A DNA stretch of 64,000 nt from Pseudoalteromonas prydzensis (GCF_001661495.1 NZ_BDDT01000012.1:62001-126000); one strand, 5' to 3'; counted from the stretch's first letter, positions 50,672 to 60,449 are shown. Made by a program: numbers and translations. The notes: generated by a model not told the origin, from the sequence alone.

Positions 50672-51100
50672 ATGACGGCAAAGATAATTGTTGGTTGGCG
50701 TGAGTGGCTGAGTTTACCTGAGCTTGGCATTAATCAAATTAAAGCTAAGATTGATACAGGCGCCCGTACGTCATGTATTCATGCTCTTAATATTGAAGAA
50801 TATGAGCGAGAAGGTGAAAAGTGGGTTAAATTTATAGCCCAGCCTTTGCAAGAAGATGAACACACCCAAGTTGAGTGCAATGCTAAGGTTAAAAACAGAA
50901 AGTATGTTACCAGCTCAAGTGGGCAACGTGAATATCGGTACTTTATTGAAACTCAGCTCCATGCTGGTGATAAAAGTTGGCCTATAGAGGTCACCTTAAC
51001 TAGCCGAGCAAGCATGAAGTTTAGAATGTTATTAGGGCGAACAGCCATGGAAAATCGTATAGTCGTTGATCCGGCTTTATCTCATTTATTAGATAGTTAA
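50672..51100 (+). CDS. rimB: RimB-like retropepsin-type protease
   Basis: The 142-residue protein has VGWREWLSLPELGINQIKAKIDTGARTSCIHA, with DTGA at 28-31, the active-site motif of pepsin/retropepsin folds. It continues with the DUF785/'ATP-dependent zinc protease' pattern and FRMLLGRTAM. In Pseudomonas, RimB with this fold limits S6 glutamylation by RimK. Here it precedes rimK by 10 bases, so the pairing is conserved. Confidence 0.8.
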   Translation: MTAKIIVGWREWLSLPELGINQIKAKIDTGARTSCIHALNIEEYEREGEKWVKFIAQPLQEDEHTQVECNAKVKNRKYVTSSSGQREYRYFIETQLHAGDKSWPIEVTLTSRASMKFRMLLGRTAMENRIVVDPALSHLLDS

Positions 51101-51110
51101 GGTTTTAACT

Positions 51111-52016
51111 ATGAAAATCGGTATTTTATCTCGCAATAAGAATTTATATTCAACACGTCGTTTAATCGAAGCTGCCCAGCTGCGTGGCCATGAAGTGAAA
51201 GTGATTGATGCGCTGCGTTGTTATATGAACATTAACTCGGAACAACCAGAGATCCACTATCGCGGTGAAAATCTAAAAGACTTTGACACTATCATTCCGC
51301 GTATTGGTGCTTCCGTTACTTTTTATGGCTGTGCGGTGTTACGCCAATTCGAAATGATGAATGTGTTTCCTGTTAATGAATCTGTTGCGATTTCACGTTC
51401 GCGAGATAAATTACGTTCATTACAGTTATTGTCGCGTAAAGGCGTAGGCATGCCAGTAACAGGTTTTGCTAGTAAGCCAGATGACGTAAAAGACTTACTC
51501 GAAATGGTAGGTGGTGCTCCGGTTGTAATTAAATTACTGGAAGGCACGCAGGGTATCGGTGTGGTTTTAGCTGAAACGCGCAAAGCGGCAGAAAGTGTTA
51601 TTGAAGCCTTTATGGGCTTAAAAGCTAACATCATGGTACAAGAATATATTAAAGAAGCAGGCGGTGCCGATATCCGTTGTTTTGTACTCGGTGATAAAGT
51701 GATTGCCGCGATGAAGCGTCAGGCACAAGATGGTGAATTCCGTTCTAATTTACACCGCGGTGGCAGTGCAACATTAGTGCGCATCACGCCAGAAGAACGT
51801 AAAACAGCAGTGGCTGCAGCTAAAGCGATGGGCTTGAATGTAGCTGGGGTTGACTTGCTTCGCTCATCTCGCGGGCCTTTGGTAATGGAAGTGAATTCAT
51901 CACCGGGTCTTGAAGGTATTGAAGTGGCAACAGGAAAAGATATAGCAGGTATGGTGATCGAGTTTATCGAGAAAACCGCTGCGACTAAAAGGACCGCAAC
52001 GCGTGGCAAAGGTTAA
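51111..52016 (+). CDS. rimK: RimK-type ATP-grasp glutamate ligase
   Basis: RimK adds glutamates to the C-terminus of ribosomal protein S6 in E. coli and also makes poly-glutamate. The 301-residue protein has the RimK N-terminal domain (GILSRNKNLYSTRRLIEAA) and an ATP-grasp domain with VIKLLEGTQGIGV, MVQEYIKEAGGADIR and VMEVNSSPGLEGIE. It lies between a RimB-like protease and an AstE-like gene that overlaps it by 14 bases. The S6 of this genome has an atypical tail, so its target is open. Confidence 0.9.
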   Translation: MKIGILSRNKNLYSTRRLIEAAQLRGHEVKVIDALRCYMNINSEQPEIHYRGENLKDFDTIIPRIGASVTFYGCAVLRQFEMMNVFPVNESVAISRSRDKLRSLQLLSRKGVGMPVTGFASKPDDVKDLLEMVGGAPVVIKLLEGTQGIGVVLAETRKAAESVIEAFMGLKANIMVQEYIKEAGGADIRCFVLGDKVIAAMKRQAQDGEFRSNLHRGGSATLVRITPEERKTAVAAAKAMGLNVAGVDLLRSSRGPLVMEVNSSPGLEGIEVATGKDIAGMVIEFIEKTAATKRTATRGKG

Positions 52017-53061
52017 AATCAATAGTGCGTTTACTTTATTAGGTGAAACGGTGGGGGTCGGCGAGCGTAAAACCCTGGCTTTGGAAGCTGCGAAGCTGTA
52101 CACACACTCACCGTTAAATATTCCGATTGAAGTAGTGAACGGTGTACAAGCAGGGCCAGTATTAATGGTCTGTGCTGCGATTCATGGTGATGAACTTAAT
52201 GGCGTTGAAGTGGTACGCCAATTATTAGCGAAAATAGATGCGACTCAGCTGCGCGGTACGCTAATAGCAGTACCGATTGTAAATGTGTTTGGGTTTATTC
52301 ATAAGTCACGTTATTTACCGGATCGTCGCGATATGAACCGCAGTTTTCCGGGCTCTATTCGTGGCTCGCTTGCTGGGCGCATGGCGCATATGTTCTTCTC
52401 GCAAGTGGCTGTTTACTGTACGCACATTATTGATTTACACACAGGGGCTATCCATCGCACTAACTTGCCACAAATACGTGCCAATTTAAGTGATGATGCA
52501 ACGGCACAAATGGCAAAAGCATTTGGTACCCCGGCGGTAATTGATGCTTCTTTACGTAATGGTTCACTTCGCAGTGAAGCCGCTAACTTAGGTATTCCTG
52601 TTATTACCTATGAAGCGGGTGAAGCATTGCGCTTTGACCCTATTGCCATTGCAGCAGGTATGCAGGGCGTAGATTACGTGATGCGGCATTTAAAAATGAT
52701 CCGTGGTAAGCGAGCTAAAAAACTACCTGAGCCAGTTATTGCCAGCTCAACCAGTTGGGTACGTGCTGAAGTTGATGGGATTGTTCGCGCCCAAGTATCG
52801 TTGGGTGAGCGAGTGATGAAAGGTCAGATATTGGCGTACATTAGTAGCCCATTAGGTGACTCAGAGCTTGAGCTATTGGCCCCGCGCAGTGGTATCGTAA
52901 TTGGCCAGCAAACGATGCCGCTGGTTAATGAAGGAGATGCGGTGTTCCACTTAGCGTATTTTGCTCATGCAAATAGCTTAGTTGAACAGCAATTAGAAAC
53001 CTTTATTGATGAAATTAGTGATATTGAAGATGAGTTAAAAACGGCCGATTTAAATAATTAA
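52003..53061 (+). CDS. AstE/aspartoacylase-family metallohydrolase
   Basis: The 352-residue M14-like protein has zinc ligands H61 and E64 in AAIHGDE and H146 in IIDLHTGA, and the substrate motif PDRRDMNRSFPG. A C-terminal barrel-sandwich-like domain (about 250-330) follows. Family members remove acyl or amino acid groups from small molecules or peptides. It starts with GTG inside rimK, so it belongs to the same operon. A role in removing or editing RimK-added residues is plausible but unproven. Confidence 0.8.
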   Translation: MAKVKINSAFTLLGETVGVGERKTLALEAAKLYTHSPLNIPIEVVNGVQAGPVLMVCAAIHGDELNGVEVVRQLLAKIDATQLRGTLIAVPIVNVFGFIHKSRYLPDRRDMNRSFPGSIRGSLAGRMAHMFFSQVAVYCTHIIDLHTGAIHRTNLPQIRANLSDDATAQMAKAFGTPAVIDASLRNGSLRSEAANLGIPVITYEAGEALRFDPIAIAAGMQGVDYVMRHLKMIRGKRAKKLPEPVIASSTSWVRAEVDGIVRAQVSLGERVMKGQILAYISSPLGDSELELLAPRSGIVIGQQTMPLVNEGDAVFHLAYFAHANSLVEQQLETFIDEISDIEDELKTADLNN

Positions 53062-53082
53062 CCGTTATTTTAAGCTGTGATT

Positions 53083-53119
53083 AAAAAGCCGCCGAAGAAA
53101 TTTTCTTCAGCGGCTTTTT
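53083..53119. terminator. Bidirectional terminator after the rimK operon
   Basis: AAAAAGCCGCCGAAGAAA pairs with TTTCTTCAGCGGCTTTTT, with one mismatch. There are T-runs on both strands, between convergent genes. Confidence 0.88.
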
Positions 53120-53140
53120 ACGTTCTGCCACTATCACCAT

Positions 53141-53707
53141 TTATAATGGTTTTCTTGGCCCAATAATACGTTTAATAGGGGCTGTTTTGCTGGGTTTTGG
53201 CTCATTGCTTAATACCATCACCGGGCGTGTAACAAATAAGTTGTTTGGGTAAATAACGCGATGACCATCAATATGCTCAAGAACCACATTCATTAAGCCC
53301 ATTTCAACAATTCGTCCTTCAACAAAGTTAGCGCCATCAATCACTCTGACCCAATAACCAACACGGCAGTCATTTTGAATAAACATTAGTAAAAAGGAGG
53401 TTAGATTGCTTAGCAGTGACCACGCAGCAAAAAGTGCCACGCCAAGCATAGCAAATAAGGATGAACCAAGTACCAGCAAACCGCGTAACTCTATGCCCCA
53501 AAAAACCAGTACTAAACAGAGCAGCACAAATGCGAGAATAATTTTTAGTAGTAGCTCAGCGCGGTATTTTCGATGAATATCGACTTTACCTTTGATGGTT
53601 TTTTCGAGTAGTTTTTTGGTGAGTTTTAACAGCAATGGAAATGCTAATAAGGCAACTAATGTTACCACCCATCTGTATTGCATACTGAGAATATCAAGTA
53701 GTTCCAC
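53141..53707 (-). CDS. Short MscS-like mechanosensitive channel domain protein
   Basis: The 188-residue protein has three membrane helices (about 12-30, 50-70, 78-105). The third is Gly/Ala-rich like the MscS pore helix (LGSSLFAMLGVALFAAWSLLSN). A beta domain follows, with YWVRVIDGANFVEGRIVEMGLMNVVL and VIYPNNLF, the MscS signature. It lacks the larger C-terminal cage of full MscS (about 280 residues), so it may be a minimal channel or a subunit. Confidence 0.82.
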   Translation of the reverse strand: MELLDILSMQYRWVVTLVALLAFPLLLKLTKKLLEKTIKGKVDIHRKYRAELLLKIILAFVLLCLVLVFWGIELRGLLVLGSSLFAMLGVALFAAWSLLSNLTSFLLMFIQNDCRVGYWVRVIDGANFVEGRIVEMGLMNVVLEHIDGHRVIYPNNLFVTRPVMVLSNEPKPSKTAPIKRIIGPRKPL

Positions 53708-53760
53708 ACGTCGTCCTAATCAGCTTTACCGAAGGCGTATTTTAGCGTTTTTCGTGACCT

Positions 53761-55470
53761 TTAAAAGGTATTTTTTACAGTGACAAGCCATTGGATTGAA
53801 TCCACATCATCATCTTTATCAAGGGGAGCGGCGATATCTAGATGGATCACCGTTCCGGCGTTGGCTCTGCTTGGTGCGAGCCTTAAACCAACACCAATGT
53901 TTTTTAAAACTTGGCCATTATCACCGTTATTTTTATTGTTGAACCAAGCGCGTCCAATGTCAAAAAACGCAGCACCACCGACTTTAAAAAGCTGCAGCAA
54001 GTCGTACTCCCAGTAGTAACGTTTTTCTAAATTGACCAAAAAGCTGCGATCACCTTGTTGATAATCTAACGGGTAGCCACGTAAACCATTTTCACCACCT
54101 AGGCTCAGTTGCTGATCTGGAGTGAGATTATTTGCATAATCAAGCCGTATTCTGGCATACCAGGATTGCTCTAAACTGGTATTTAAATAATATTGCACTT
54201 GGCTACTAGCTAACAGGTTCTCTACTTTGCCTTGCTCTTCGTTCCAATAACCATCGAGGCTGGCATGAAAGCGCCACAACGTATCATTACCTCTAAAGTG
54301 CGCTTTCTTAGCATTGAAGGAGTAAATGGCACGACTTGCATCATTGCTTACTTCTTCACTGGAGTAACCGAGTAAAGCTTGTAGATTCCACCCTAAATTG
54401 AGATCTTCAGTGCGATAAATGCTGTCGAAATTTCTTACTTTTACAAAGCGATCTTCAAACCAGTGGCCGCTTATATAGGGGTAACTTAACTCTCGTTTTT
54501 CAGCCAGTGGCGTATTGGTTTCTGAAGTGCTAGCAAAGCTTTGTTGTTCGTGGGTATAACCTACATTGAGACGCTGCGTCCAATTATTGCTAAGGTGTTT
54601 GGAGTGGCCAAAGTAAATACGGTTATACTCGGTTTTTTGGGAGAATTGGCTGAACACTTCGCCTCGTTTATAGAGCGACTCGGTGCGTTGATCTGAGTAA
54701 CTTAATAATCCATAGCTATAAGGTGTATCAATGGAATAAAACGGGTAAGTTAACTCGAGTAAATGGCGTTTTCCATCATCGTTATCAGAATACTCAACGC
54801 GGCCACGGTAACGACTTGATAGTATATTTGGATCATCGTATACAAATAAATACCCATTGCGCTCGGCATCGGATGTGCGTGACAGTGAGAGGCGTTTCCC
54901 CCAGCCAAGTAAATTAGACTCACGAAAGCCGATACTCGATTTATTTTCGCCGCCGCTGCGACTAAAGCTTATCTCAGGCAGTAATGTCCATAAATCGCGG
55001 GTCTCTACAGTGACATCAATATGCCCATCGCAATTAGTTTCGGCACTAATATTGGCATCATATAAGTAACCTTGGCGACGTAATAAACGTTCTGATTCAG
55101 CCAGTTTTCTTGGCTCATAGTTATCTTCAGGCGCAAATAACAGAATGCTTTTAATAACATCAGGTTCTGTGGTCATGTGTGCACGATTAGCAAATCGAAA
55201 TAGCGCGTTATTTTCTTCTTCGAGTTCAGTATTAAACACGTTGAGCTGATTAAGTTTGATGTTTGCTATTTTGGCATCGGGGGTTTTTTCTGGTAATAGC
55301 TCTTCGCCATCAAGTTGGCGGTATAAGTTCTTTTCAGATGCAGTAATAGTCTGTTGCTTATCACAGCTTTGCTGGGTTTGAGCCTCAGATTGCGCAAGAC
55401 AATAGGGGGCATAGAGCAGGTAGCTTGAACAGGTAAAAAGTAGAAACTTAAAACATCTGCTTACGGCCAT
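53761..55470 (-). CDS. Omp85/D15-type outer membrane protein with one POTRA-like domain
   Basis: The 569-residue protein has a signal peptide (1-26, ending CLA), a POTRA-like domain at about 66-150, and a 16-stranded barrel. The barrel has a loop motif GGENGLRGYP (L6 region) and ends in a Phe-terminal strand (VTVKNTF). It resembles BamA/TamA-family surface antigens but has a single POTRA. It is not BamA, which has five. Its substrate or role is unknown. Confidence 0.82.
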   Translation of the reverse strand: MAVSRCFKFLLFTCSSYLLYAPYCLAQSEAQTQQSCDKQQTITASEKNLYRQLDGEELLPEKTPDAKIANIKLNQLNVFNTELEEENNALFRFANRAHMTTEPDVIKSILLFAPEDNYEPRKLAESERLLRRQGYLYDANISAETNCDGHIDVTVETRDLWTLLPEISFSRSGGENKSSIGFRESNLLGWGKRLSLSRTSDAERNGYLFVYDDPNILSSRYRGRVEYSDNDDGKRHLLELTYPFYSIDTPYSYGLLSYSDQRTESLYKRGEVFSQFSQKTEYNRIYFGHSKHLSNNWTQRLNVGYTHEQQSFASTSETNTPLAEKRELSYPYISGHWFEDRFVKVRNFDSIYRTEDLNLGWNLQALLGYSSEEVSNDASRAIYSFNAKKAHFRGNDTLWRFHASLDGYWNEEQGKVENLLASSQVQYYLNTSLEQSWYARIRLDYANNLTPDQQLSLGGENGLRGYPLDYQQGDRSFLVNLEKRYYWEYDLLQLFKVGGAAFFDIGRAWFNNKNNGDNGQVLKNIGVGLRLAPSRANAGTVIHLDIAAPLDKDDDVDSIQWLVTVKNTF

Positions 55471-55535
55471 TTAAATCCTTGAAAATGAACTTTAGTCTGT
55501 GCTTACTACACACTAACTTGCAGTATAAGTCCACC

Positions 55536-55835
55536 TCATTGTTGCATTTGGGTAAGAAAATAATGGACAAGTACAGCTAATAATTGCTCAGCTTCAACAC
55601 CTTCTGCATTGATCCAGACACTATTACTATAATGCTCGAAGTTTAAATTAAAGTTTTGGTTTGCATAGCTAAAGCGGCATTGATGGCGGTCCGCGCCACT
55701 GGCAAACTCGCTTATTGTGATCTCGGGTGCGTGGAGAAATAAATGCGCCCATAGTTCAAAGTCATCATCATTAGGCATTTCGCTCGGGCTAATAATGATT
55801 GCATTATGGCGGGTGTCTAATTGAAATTCAGTCAT
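55536..55835 (-). CDS. Small conserved protein, probably DUF3630
   Basis: The 99-residue acidic protein has no signal peptide or membrane helix. Segments such as FELWAHLFLH, CRFSYANQNFNLNFEHYSNSVWI and EAEQLLAVLVHYF look like the DUF3630 family of Shewanella and Alteromonadales; I am only moderately sure. It follows recQ by 15 bases on the same strand and is probably cotranscribed. Confidence 0.65.
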   Translation of the reverse strand: MTEFQLDTRHNAIIISPSEMPNDDDFELWAHLFLHAPEITISEFASGADRHQCRFSYANQNFNLNFEHYSNSVWINAEGVEAEQLLAVLVHYFLTQMQQ

Positions 55836-55850
55836 GCTGTTACTCTGTAC

Positions 55851-57683
55851 TTAGGAAGCCGCTAAATAGTTACGAATAGCTTGTAAAAAGGGGCTGCCGT
55901 ATTTGTTAAGTTTGGTAAAGCCAACCCCAGAGACTTTGAGAAACTCACTGTCATTGGTTGGCATTAACTGCGCCATTTCAGCGAGTGTTTTATCGTTAAA
56001 TACCACATATGGCGGCACATCATCGGCATCAGCAAGTTCTTTACGCAGAGCACGAAGTTTTGCAAACAGCTTTTTATCATAGTTAAATTGAGCCAATTTA
56101 TCTTGGTAAACGTGTTTAGCTTGTAGGCGCGGCTCAGCCAATTGCAGCGCATATTCACCTTTAAAAATGGCACGTGCGCCTTCAGTTAAGCGCAGCGCAG
56201 AGCCTTGGGTGATATCTTGACTTAGCAAACCTTGGTGGATGAGTTGGCGTAAAATACTCAGCCAAAATTCACTACTGTGATCTTTGCCTATGCCATAAGT
56301 ACTGAGCTGGTGGTGATTATTATCACGAATACGGCTGGTGTTAGCTCCGCGTAGTAATTCTACGATGTAACCTAAACCGAAGCGCTGTTCGGCGCGATAC
56401 ACACATGACAGAGCTTGCTGGGCAACTAAGGTGCCATCGAAGCTTTTTGGTGGGTTCAGGCAAATATCACAGTTACCACAGGGTTCACGTTGGTATTCAC
56501 TAAAATAGTTAAGCAGTATTTGGCGGCGGCAGGTTTGTGCTTCTGCAAAGCTTGCCATGGCATTAAAGCGTTGCTCTTCAACGCGGCGGCGCTGTTCATC
56601 TTCAATGTCTTCAAAAAAACGTCTTACCCGGCCAATATCAGCAGGATCAAAGTACATGATTGCTTCTGCCGCAAGACCATCACGTCCAGCTCGCCCAGTT
56701 TCTTGATAGTAAGACTCAATACTTTTTGGAATATCGTAATGTAGTACAAACCGTACATTGGGTTTATTAATCCCCATGCCAAACGCCACTGTGGCAACCA
56801 CGATTTGAATATCATCGCGAGCAAAGCCTGTTTGTACAAATTGGCGCTGTTCATTACTCATCCCTGCGTGGTAAGCCGCTGCATTCATGCCTGCATCGGC
56901 AATTTTTTCTGCTATTTCGTCAACCCGTTTACGGCTGGTGCAATAAATGATGCCACTTTGATTTTGTTGTTCTTTTAAGTAGCGAAGTAATTGCGCCAGC
57001 GGTTTGAATTTTTCTTCAATAGTGTAGCGAATATTCGGTCGATCAAAACTACCTGTATGAATATAGGGAGCGGTTAAACCAAGCTGCTGGACAATATCAA
57101 AACGGGTTGCTTTATCGGCAGTGGCGGTTAGTGCCATCATCGGCACATGTGGGAAATGCTGTTTAAGCTCGCTTAGACGACAGTAATGCGGGCGAAAATC
57201 ATGGCCCCAATGTGACACACAGTGAGCTTCGTCAATCGCAAATAAACTAATATTCAGGTGACTTAAGCGTTCTTTAAATTCGTGTTGTAGTACTTTTTCA
57301 GGCGCAACATACAGAAGTTTGATCAAACCACTGTGCAGTTGTTGGTATATCTGTTGTTGCTCGTCGCGGTTAAGGCTGTTGTTGATATACGCCGCTTTTA
57401 CTCCAAGCGCTCGCAGTTGTGACACTTGATCTTGCATTAATGAGATCAGCGGTGAAATCACTACGGTTAAGCCACTCAACGCTAATGCTGGTACTTGATA
57501 GCAAACAGATTTACCACCACCTGTGGGTAATAATACTAGGGTGTCTTGGCCGTTAAGGGCTGCATTAATTACCGTTTCTTGGCCGTCACGAAACTCGCTA
57601 TAACCAAACACTTGTTTGAGTATAGCGGCGGGGCTGCGCACAACGGCGCTTGGTGTTGGGATTGGTGTATTCATCGCGCTCAT
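55851..57683 (-). CDS. recQ: ATP-dependent DNA helicase RecQ
   Basis: RecQ unwinds DNA in RecF-pathway repair. The 610-residue protein has Walker A LPTGGGKSVCYQ, the DEAH box FAIDEAHC, motif III TATADKAT, motifs V/VI (VATVAFGMGINK, QETGRAGRDG), a four-Cys zinc region (CRRQILLNYF to CGNCDIC), the winged-helix RQC domain, and a C-terminal HRDC domain (LRALRKELADADDVPPYVVFND). Its length equals the family norm. Confidence 0.96.
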   Translation of the reverse strand: MSAMNTPIPTPSAVVRSPAAILKQVFGYSEFRDGQETVINAALNGQDTLVLLPTGGGKSVCYQVPALALSGLTVVISPLISLMQDQVSQLRALGVKAAYINNSLNRDEQQQIYQQLHSGLIKLLYVAPEKVLQHEFKERLSHLNISLFAIDEAHCVSHWGHDFRPHYCRLSELKQHFPHVPMMALTATADKATRFDIVQQLGLTAPYIHTGSFDRPNIRYTIEEKFKPLAQLLRYLKEQQNQSGIIYCTSRKRVDEIAEKIADAGMNAAAYHAGMSNEQRQFVQTGFARDDIQIVVATVAFGMGINKPNVRFVLHYDIPKSIESYYQETGRAGRDGLAAEAIMYFDPADIGRVRRFFEDIEDEQRRRVEEQRFNAMASFAEAQTCRRQILLNYFSEYQREPCGNCDICLNPPKSFDGTLVAQQALSCVYRAEQRFGLGYIVELLRGANTSRIRDNNHHQLSTYGIGKDHSSEFWLSILRQLIHQGLLSQDITQGSALRLTEGARAIFKGEYALQLAEPRLQAKHVYQDKLAQFNYDKKLFAKLRALRKELADADDVPPYVVFNDKTLAEMAQLMPTNDSEFLKVSGVGFTKLNKYGSPFLQAIRNYLAAS

Positions 57684-57770
57684 TTTAGAGCTTTTAGGCG
57701 ACCTTGCATAGGTGCTTTTTATCGCACTTTCTTTTTAGTTGTGCTTTACTCATCTTACCAGTTATAAAGT

Positions 57771-58241
57771 ATGCGGTTAATAATAATGAATAAAGCTATT
57801 TTAATTGATCAAGTTGCAAAAGTATTTGTTGAACAAATGCCGTTTAATCAGTTTTTACAAATTAAAGTAAAATTTTTAGATGCAGAGCAAGCGCAAATAA
57901 GTTTCCCCTGGCAGGATGTATTTATAGGTAATCCGGCGCAAAAGATTCTTCATGGTGGGGTGATCTCAGCGGTGCTAGATAATGTTGGCGGTATGCTTGC
58001 TGCAGCTGCAATGATAGATAAACTCACAGAGCTTGATCTGCCAAGTGTGCAAAAAAAGTTGGCTACTTTAGGTACCATCGACTTACGAACTGATTATTTG
58101 CGACCAGGTAAAGGTAGCGAATTTACTGCGAGTGCAAAACTTATTCGTTCAGGTAACAAGGTGTGTGTCTGTAGAATGGAGCTGCATAATGAACAAAGTG
58201 TGCAAATAGCATTTGGTACAGGGACTTATTTAGTTGGATAA
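57771..58241 (+). CDS. PaaI-type hotdog thioesterase
   Basis: The 156-residue hotdog-fold protein has the PaaI/HGG motif NPAQKILHGGVISAVLDNVGG, with the catalytic Asp/Asn region after HGG, and a later DLRTDYLRPGKGSEFTASAKLIR strand set. It should hydrolyse an acyl-CoA; the substrate is unknown. ATG 57786 is an equally possible start, since neither has a good ribosome site. It is divergent from recQ. Confidence 0.83.
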   Translation: MRLIIMNKAILIDQVAKVFVEQMPFNQFLQIKVKFLDAEQAQISFPWQDVFIGNPAQKILHGGVISAVLDNVGGMLAAAAMIDKLTELDLPSVQKKLATLGTIDLRTDYLRPGKGSEFTASAKLIRSGNKVCVCRMELHNEQSVQIAFGTGTYLVG

Positions 58242-58293
58242 AACTGTACTCGAAGAGTAAACTAGCCGCCTTTTACACGTTTAGAACTTATTT

Positions 58294-59217
58294 ATGCCAA
58301 CTAATCCTGAACAGCGTAAAGGCGTTATCTTAGCCTGTATGGCTTTTTTTATGTGGGGCTTAGCGCCTATATACTTCAAATTACTACAGCACATTTCGGC
58401 ATTTGAAATACTAATGCACAGAGTAGTATGGTCGGTATTATTTATCGCCATCATAGTTGCTGTGTTGCAGCAGTGGCATAAAGTCCAATATATTTTCAAG
58501 CAACCTAAGTTAATTGCCATGTTAGTGCTCACGGCCGCATTACTGGGCTTTAACTGGGGGTTGTTTATTTGGGCCGTCAATAATGACCATATGCTTGATG
58601 CGAGTTTGGGTTATTACATTAATCCATTATTAAATGTGTTACTCGGCATGCTATTTTTAGGAGAGAAGCTTCGTAAATGGCAGGCGTTTGCTGTTACGTT
58701 GGCATTGTGTGGCGTACTGATCCAAGTGATTAGCTTTGGTTCTTTCCCGGTTGTTGCCTTGTCATTAGCAAGCTCATTTGCGATCTACGGCTTACTACGT
58801 AAAAAATTGCCAATCGAATCATTACCAGGGTTATTACTTGAAGCGTTAATCTTATTGCCCGTTGCTTTAGTATATTGGTGGTTAATGGTGCCTACAGCCA
58901 GCTCCGATTTTACTGCGAATGATTGGCATACCAATGCGTTGTTGATCAGCGCAGGTGTTATTACGACGTTACCGTTATTGTGCTTTATAGGTGCCGCGAA
59001 GCGCTTGCAATATACTACCTTGGGGTTTTTTCAGTACATTGGGCCAAGCTTAATGTTTATTTTAGCCGTGGTGTTTTATGGTGAAGTATTCAGCGGTGAG
59101 CGCATAGTAACATTTGCCTGTATTTGGAGTGCGCTGGCAATTTTTAGCTACGATTCATATCGACAATCACAAAAGCGCAAACGTGAAAATATCCCTGCTC
59201 CAACTAAGCCAGTTTAA
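58294..59217 (+). CDS. rarD: EamA-family transporter RarD
   Basis: The 307-residue membrane protein has ten helices in two EamA repeats. It has the RarD-type start RKGVILACMAFFMWGLAPIYFK, then FNWGLFIWAVNNDHMLDASLGYYINPL and LGFFQYIGPSLMFILAV. RarD was named for chloramphenicol sensitivity; its physiological substrate is unknown. The stop overlaps the stop of the cyclase gene on the other strand by four bases. Confidence 0.9.
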   Translation: MPTNPEQRKGVILACMAFFMWGLAPIYFKLLQHISAFEILMHRVVWSVLFIAIIVAVLQQWHKVQYIFKQPKLIAMLVLTAALLGFNWGLFIWAVNNDHMLDASLGYYINPLLNVLLGMLFLGEKLRKWQAFAVTLALCGVLIQVISFGSFPVVALSLASSFAIYGLLRKKLPIESLPGLLLEALILLPVALVYWWLMVPTASSDFTANDWHTNALLISAGVITTLPLLCFIGAAKRLQYTTLGFFQYIGPSLMFILAVVFYGEVFSGERIVTFACIWSALAIFSYDSYRQSQKRKRENIPAPTKPV

Positions 59218-60449
59218 GCACTGACTTTATTGCGGCCAGTTTCTTTAGCCTCATAAAGCTTAATATCAGCCTGTTTTAATAATTCATCGATTTGATAAAC
59301 AGGTTGGTGTACGTAACCAATAGATAACGTGAATTTAATTTTCTGTTGGCTAAATTCAGGGCTATTGAGCTCAATGAAATGACGAAAACCCTCTAGGCGT
59401 TTTACTACTTCATTTTTATCTGTATCAGCAAAAAAAACCGCAAATTCTTCACCGCCTAACCGTGCGGCTAAATGCTTTTTAAAATATTTAGCAAAACAGC
59501 TAGCCAGTCCCCGCAGTACTTCATCGCCGGCATTATGGCCATAGTTATCGTTGATTGATTTAAAATGGTCAATATCAAGCATCGCTATAGAAGTTATTAA
59601 TCCTTGTTGCTGCAGTTGCTTTAACGATTTAGTTGTTTCTTCAAAGAAGTAACGGCGATTAGGTAATTTAGTCAAATAGTCAGTATTGGCTTGCAAGCGA
59701 ATAGTGTTAATTTGCTCTAACATGTCAACGTTTTGGCTCAAACGACAATAAAACTCTTCGCTGTTAAATGGTTTACGTAAATAATCGTTAGCGCCATTTT
59801 TTAAAAAGCGTGCTGAAAGATGAGATGTATCAGAACCGGAAATACCAATAATGGCTTTTTCCTCATTGCTGTATAAACGGCGGATCTCAGTACATAATTC
59901 ATCACCATTCATATTGGGCATTTCGTTATCGGTAATGATCACCGTTATATCTGGGGTTTGCTCCAGAATGGCAAGTGCTTCAATGCCATCATTAGCTTCT
60001 AAAACCTGATACTTATGACGTTTAAGTAAATTACAAATATAATGTCGAGTTGAAGCCGAGTCATCAACCACCAATACTTTGACCTTTTCATTACGGGGTA
60101 AGCGTTGCAACTGTTTTTCTAAGTATTGATAAGCTTGTTTATTTTCTTTAGTGATGTAATCAATAATGGGGTATTTTTCAACAGCCTCACGGGTTTGTAA
60201 ATCGATGTTACCCGTCATGACAATGGTGGGAATTTCAGCTGCAATAGTGCAGGGAATTGCTTCGCCTAGTGGAGCATCAGGCAAAATAAAATCTACTACG
60301 GCACAAAAATAGCTATTTTTGCTAATTAACACTTTTGCTTGCGCTAATGTTCCAGCTATATCAGCGTCATAGCCAACTTTAATTGCGATGTGTTTTTGCA
60401 CTCGCGCTATAGTTGGCGTATCTTCAATGATGAGTATTTTCCGTGTCAC
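59214..60449 (-). CDS. Response regulator with two receivers and a diguanylate cyclase domain
   Basis: The 411-residue protein starts at GTG 60449 (AAGG seven bases before it); an upstream in-frame ATG is rejected. It has a first receiver (IIEDTPTIARVQ, VVDFILPDAPLGE), a second (VVDDSASTRHYI, ITDNEMPNMNGDE, KPFN), and a C-terminal GGDEF domain (DYLTKLPNRRYFFEE, ARLGGEEFAVFF near residue 333). The intact GGEEF suggests it makes c-di-GMP. No RxxD inhibitory site precedes it. No kinase gene is adjacent. Confidence 0.9.
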   Translation of the reverse strand: MTRKILIIEDTPTIARVQKHIAIKVGYDADIAGTLAQAKVLISKNSYFCAVVDFILPDAPLGEAIPCTIAAEIPTIVMTGNIDLQTREAVEKYPIIDYITKENKQAYQYLEKQLQRLPRNEKVKVLVVDDSASTRHYICNLLKRHKYQVLEANDGIEALAILEQTPDITVIITDNEMPNMNGDELCTEIRRLYSNEEKAIIGISGSDTSHLSARFLKNGANDYLRKPFNSEEFYCRLSQNVDMLEQINTIRLQANTDYLTKLPNRRYFFEETTKSLKQLQQQGLITSIAMLDIDHFKSINDNYGHNAGDEVLRGLASCFAKYFKKHLAARLGGEEFAVFFADTDKNEVVKRLEGFRHFIELNSPEFSQQKIKFTLSIGYVHQPVYQIDELLKQADIKLYEAKETGRNKVSA

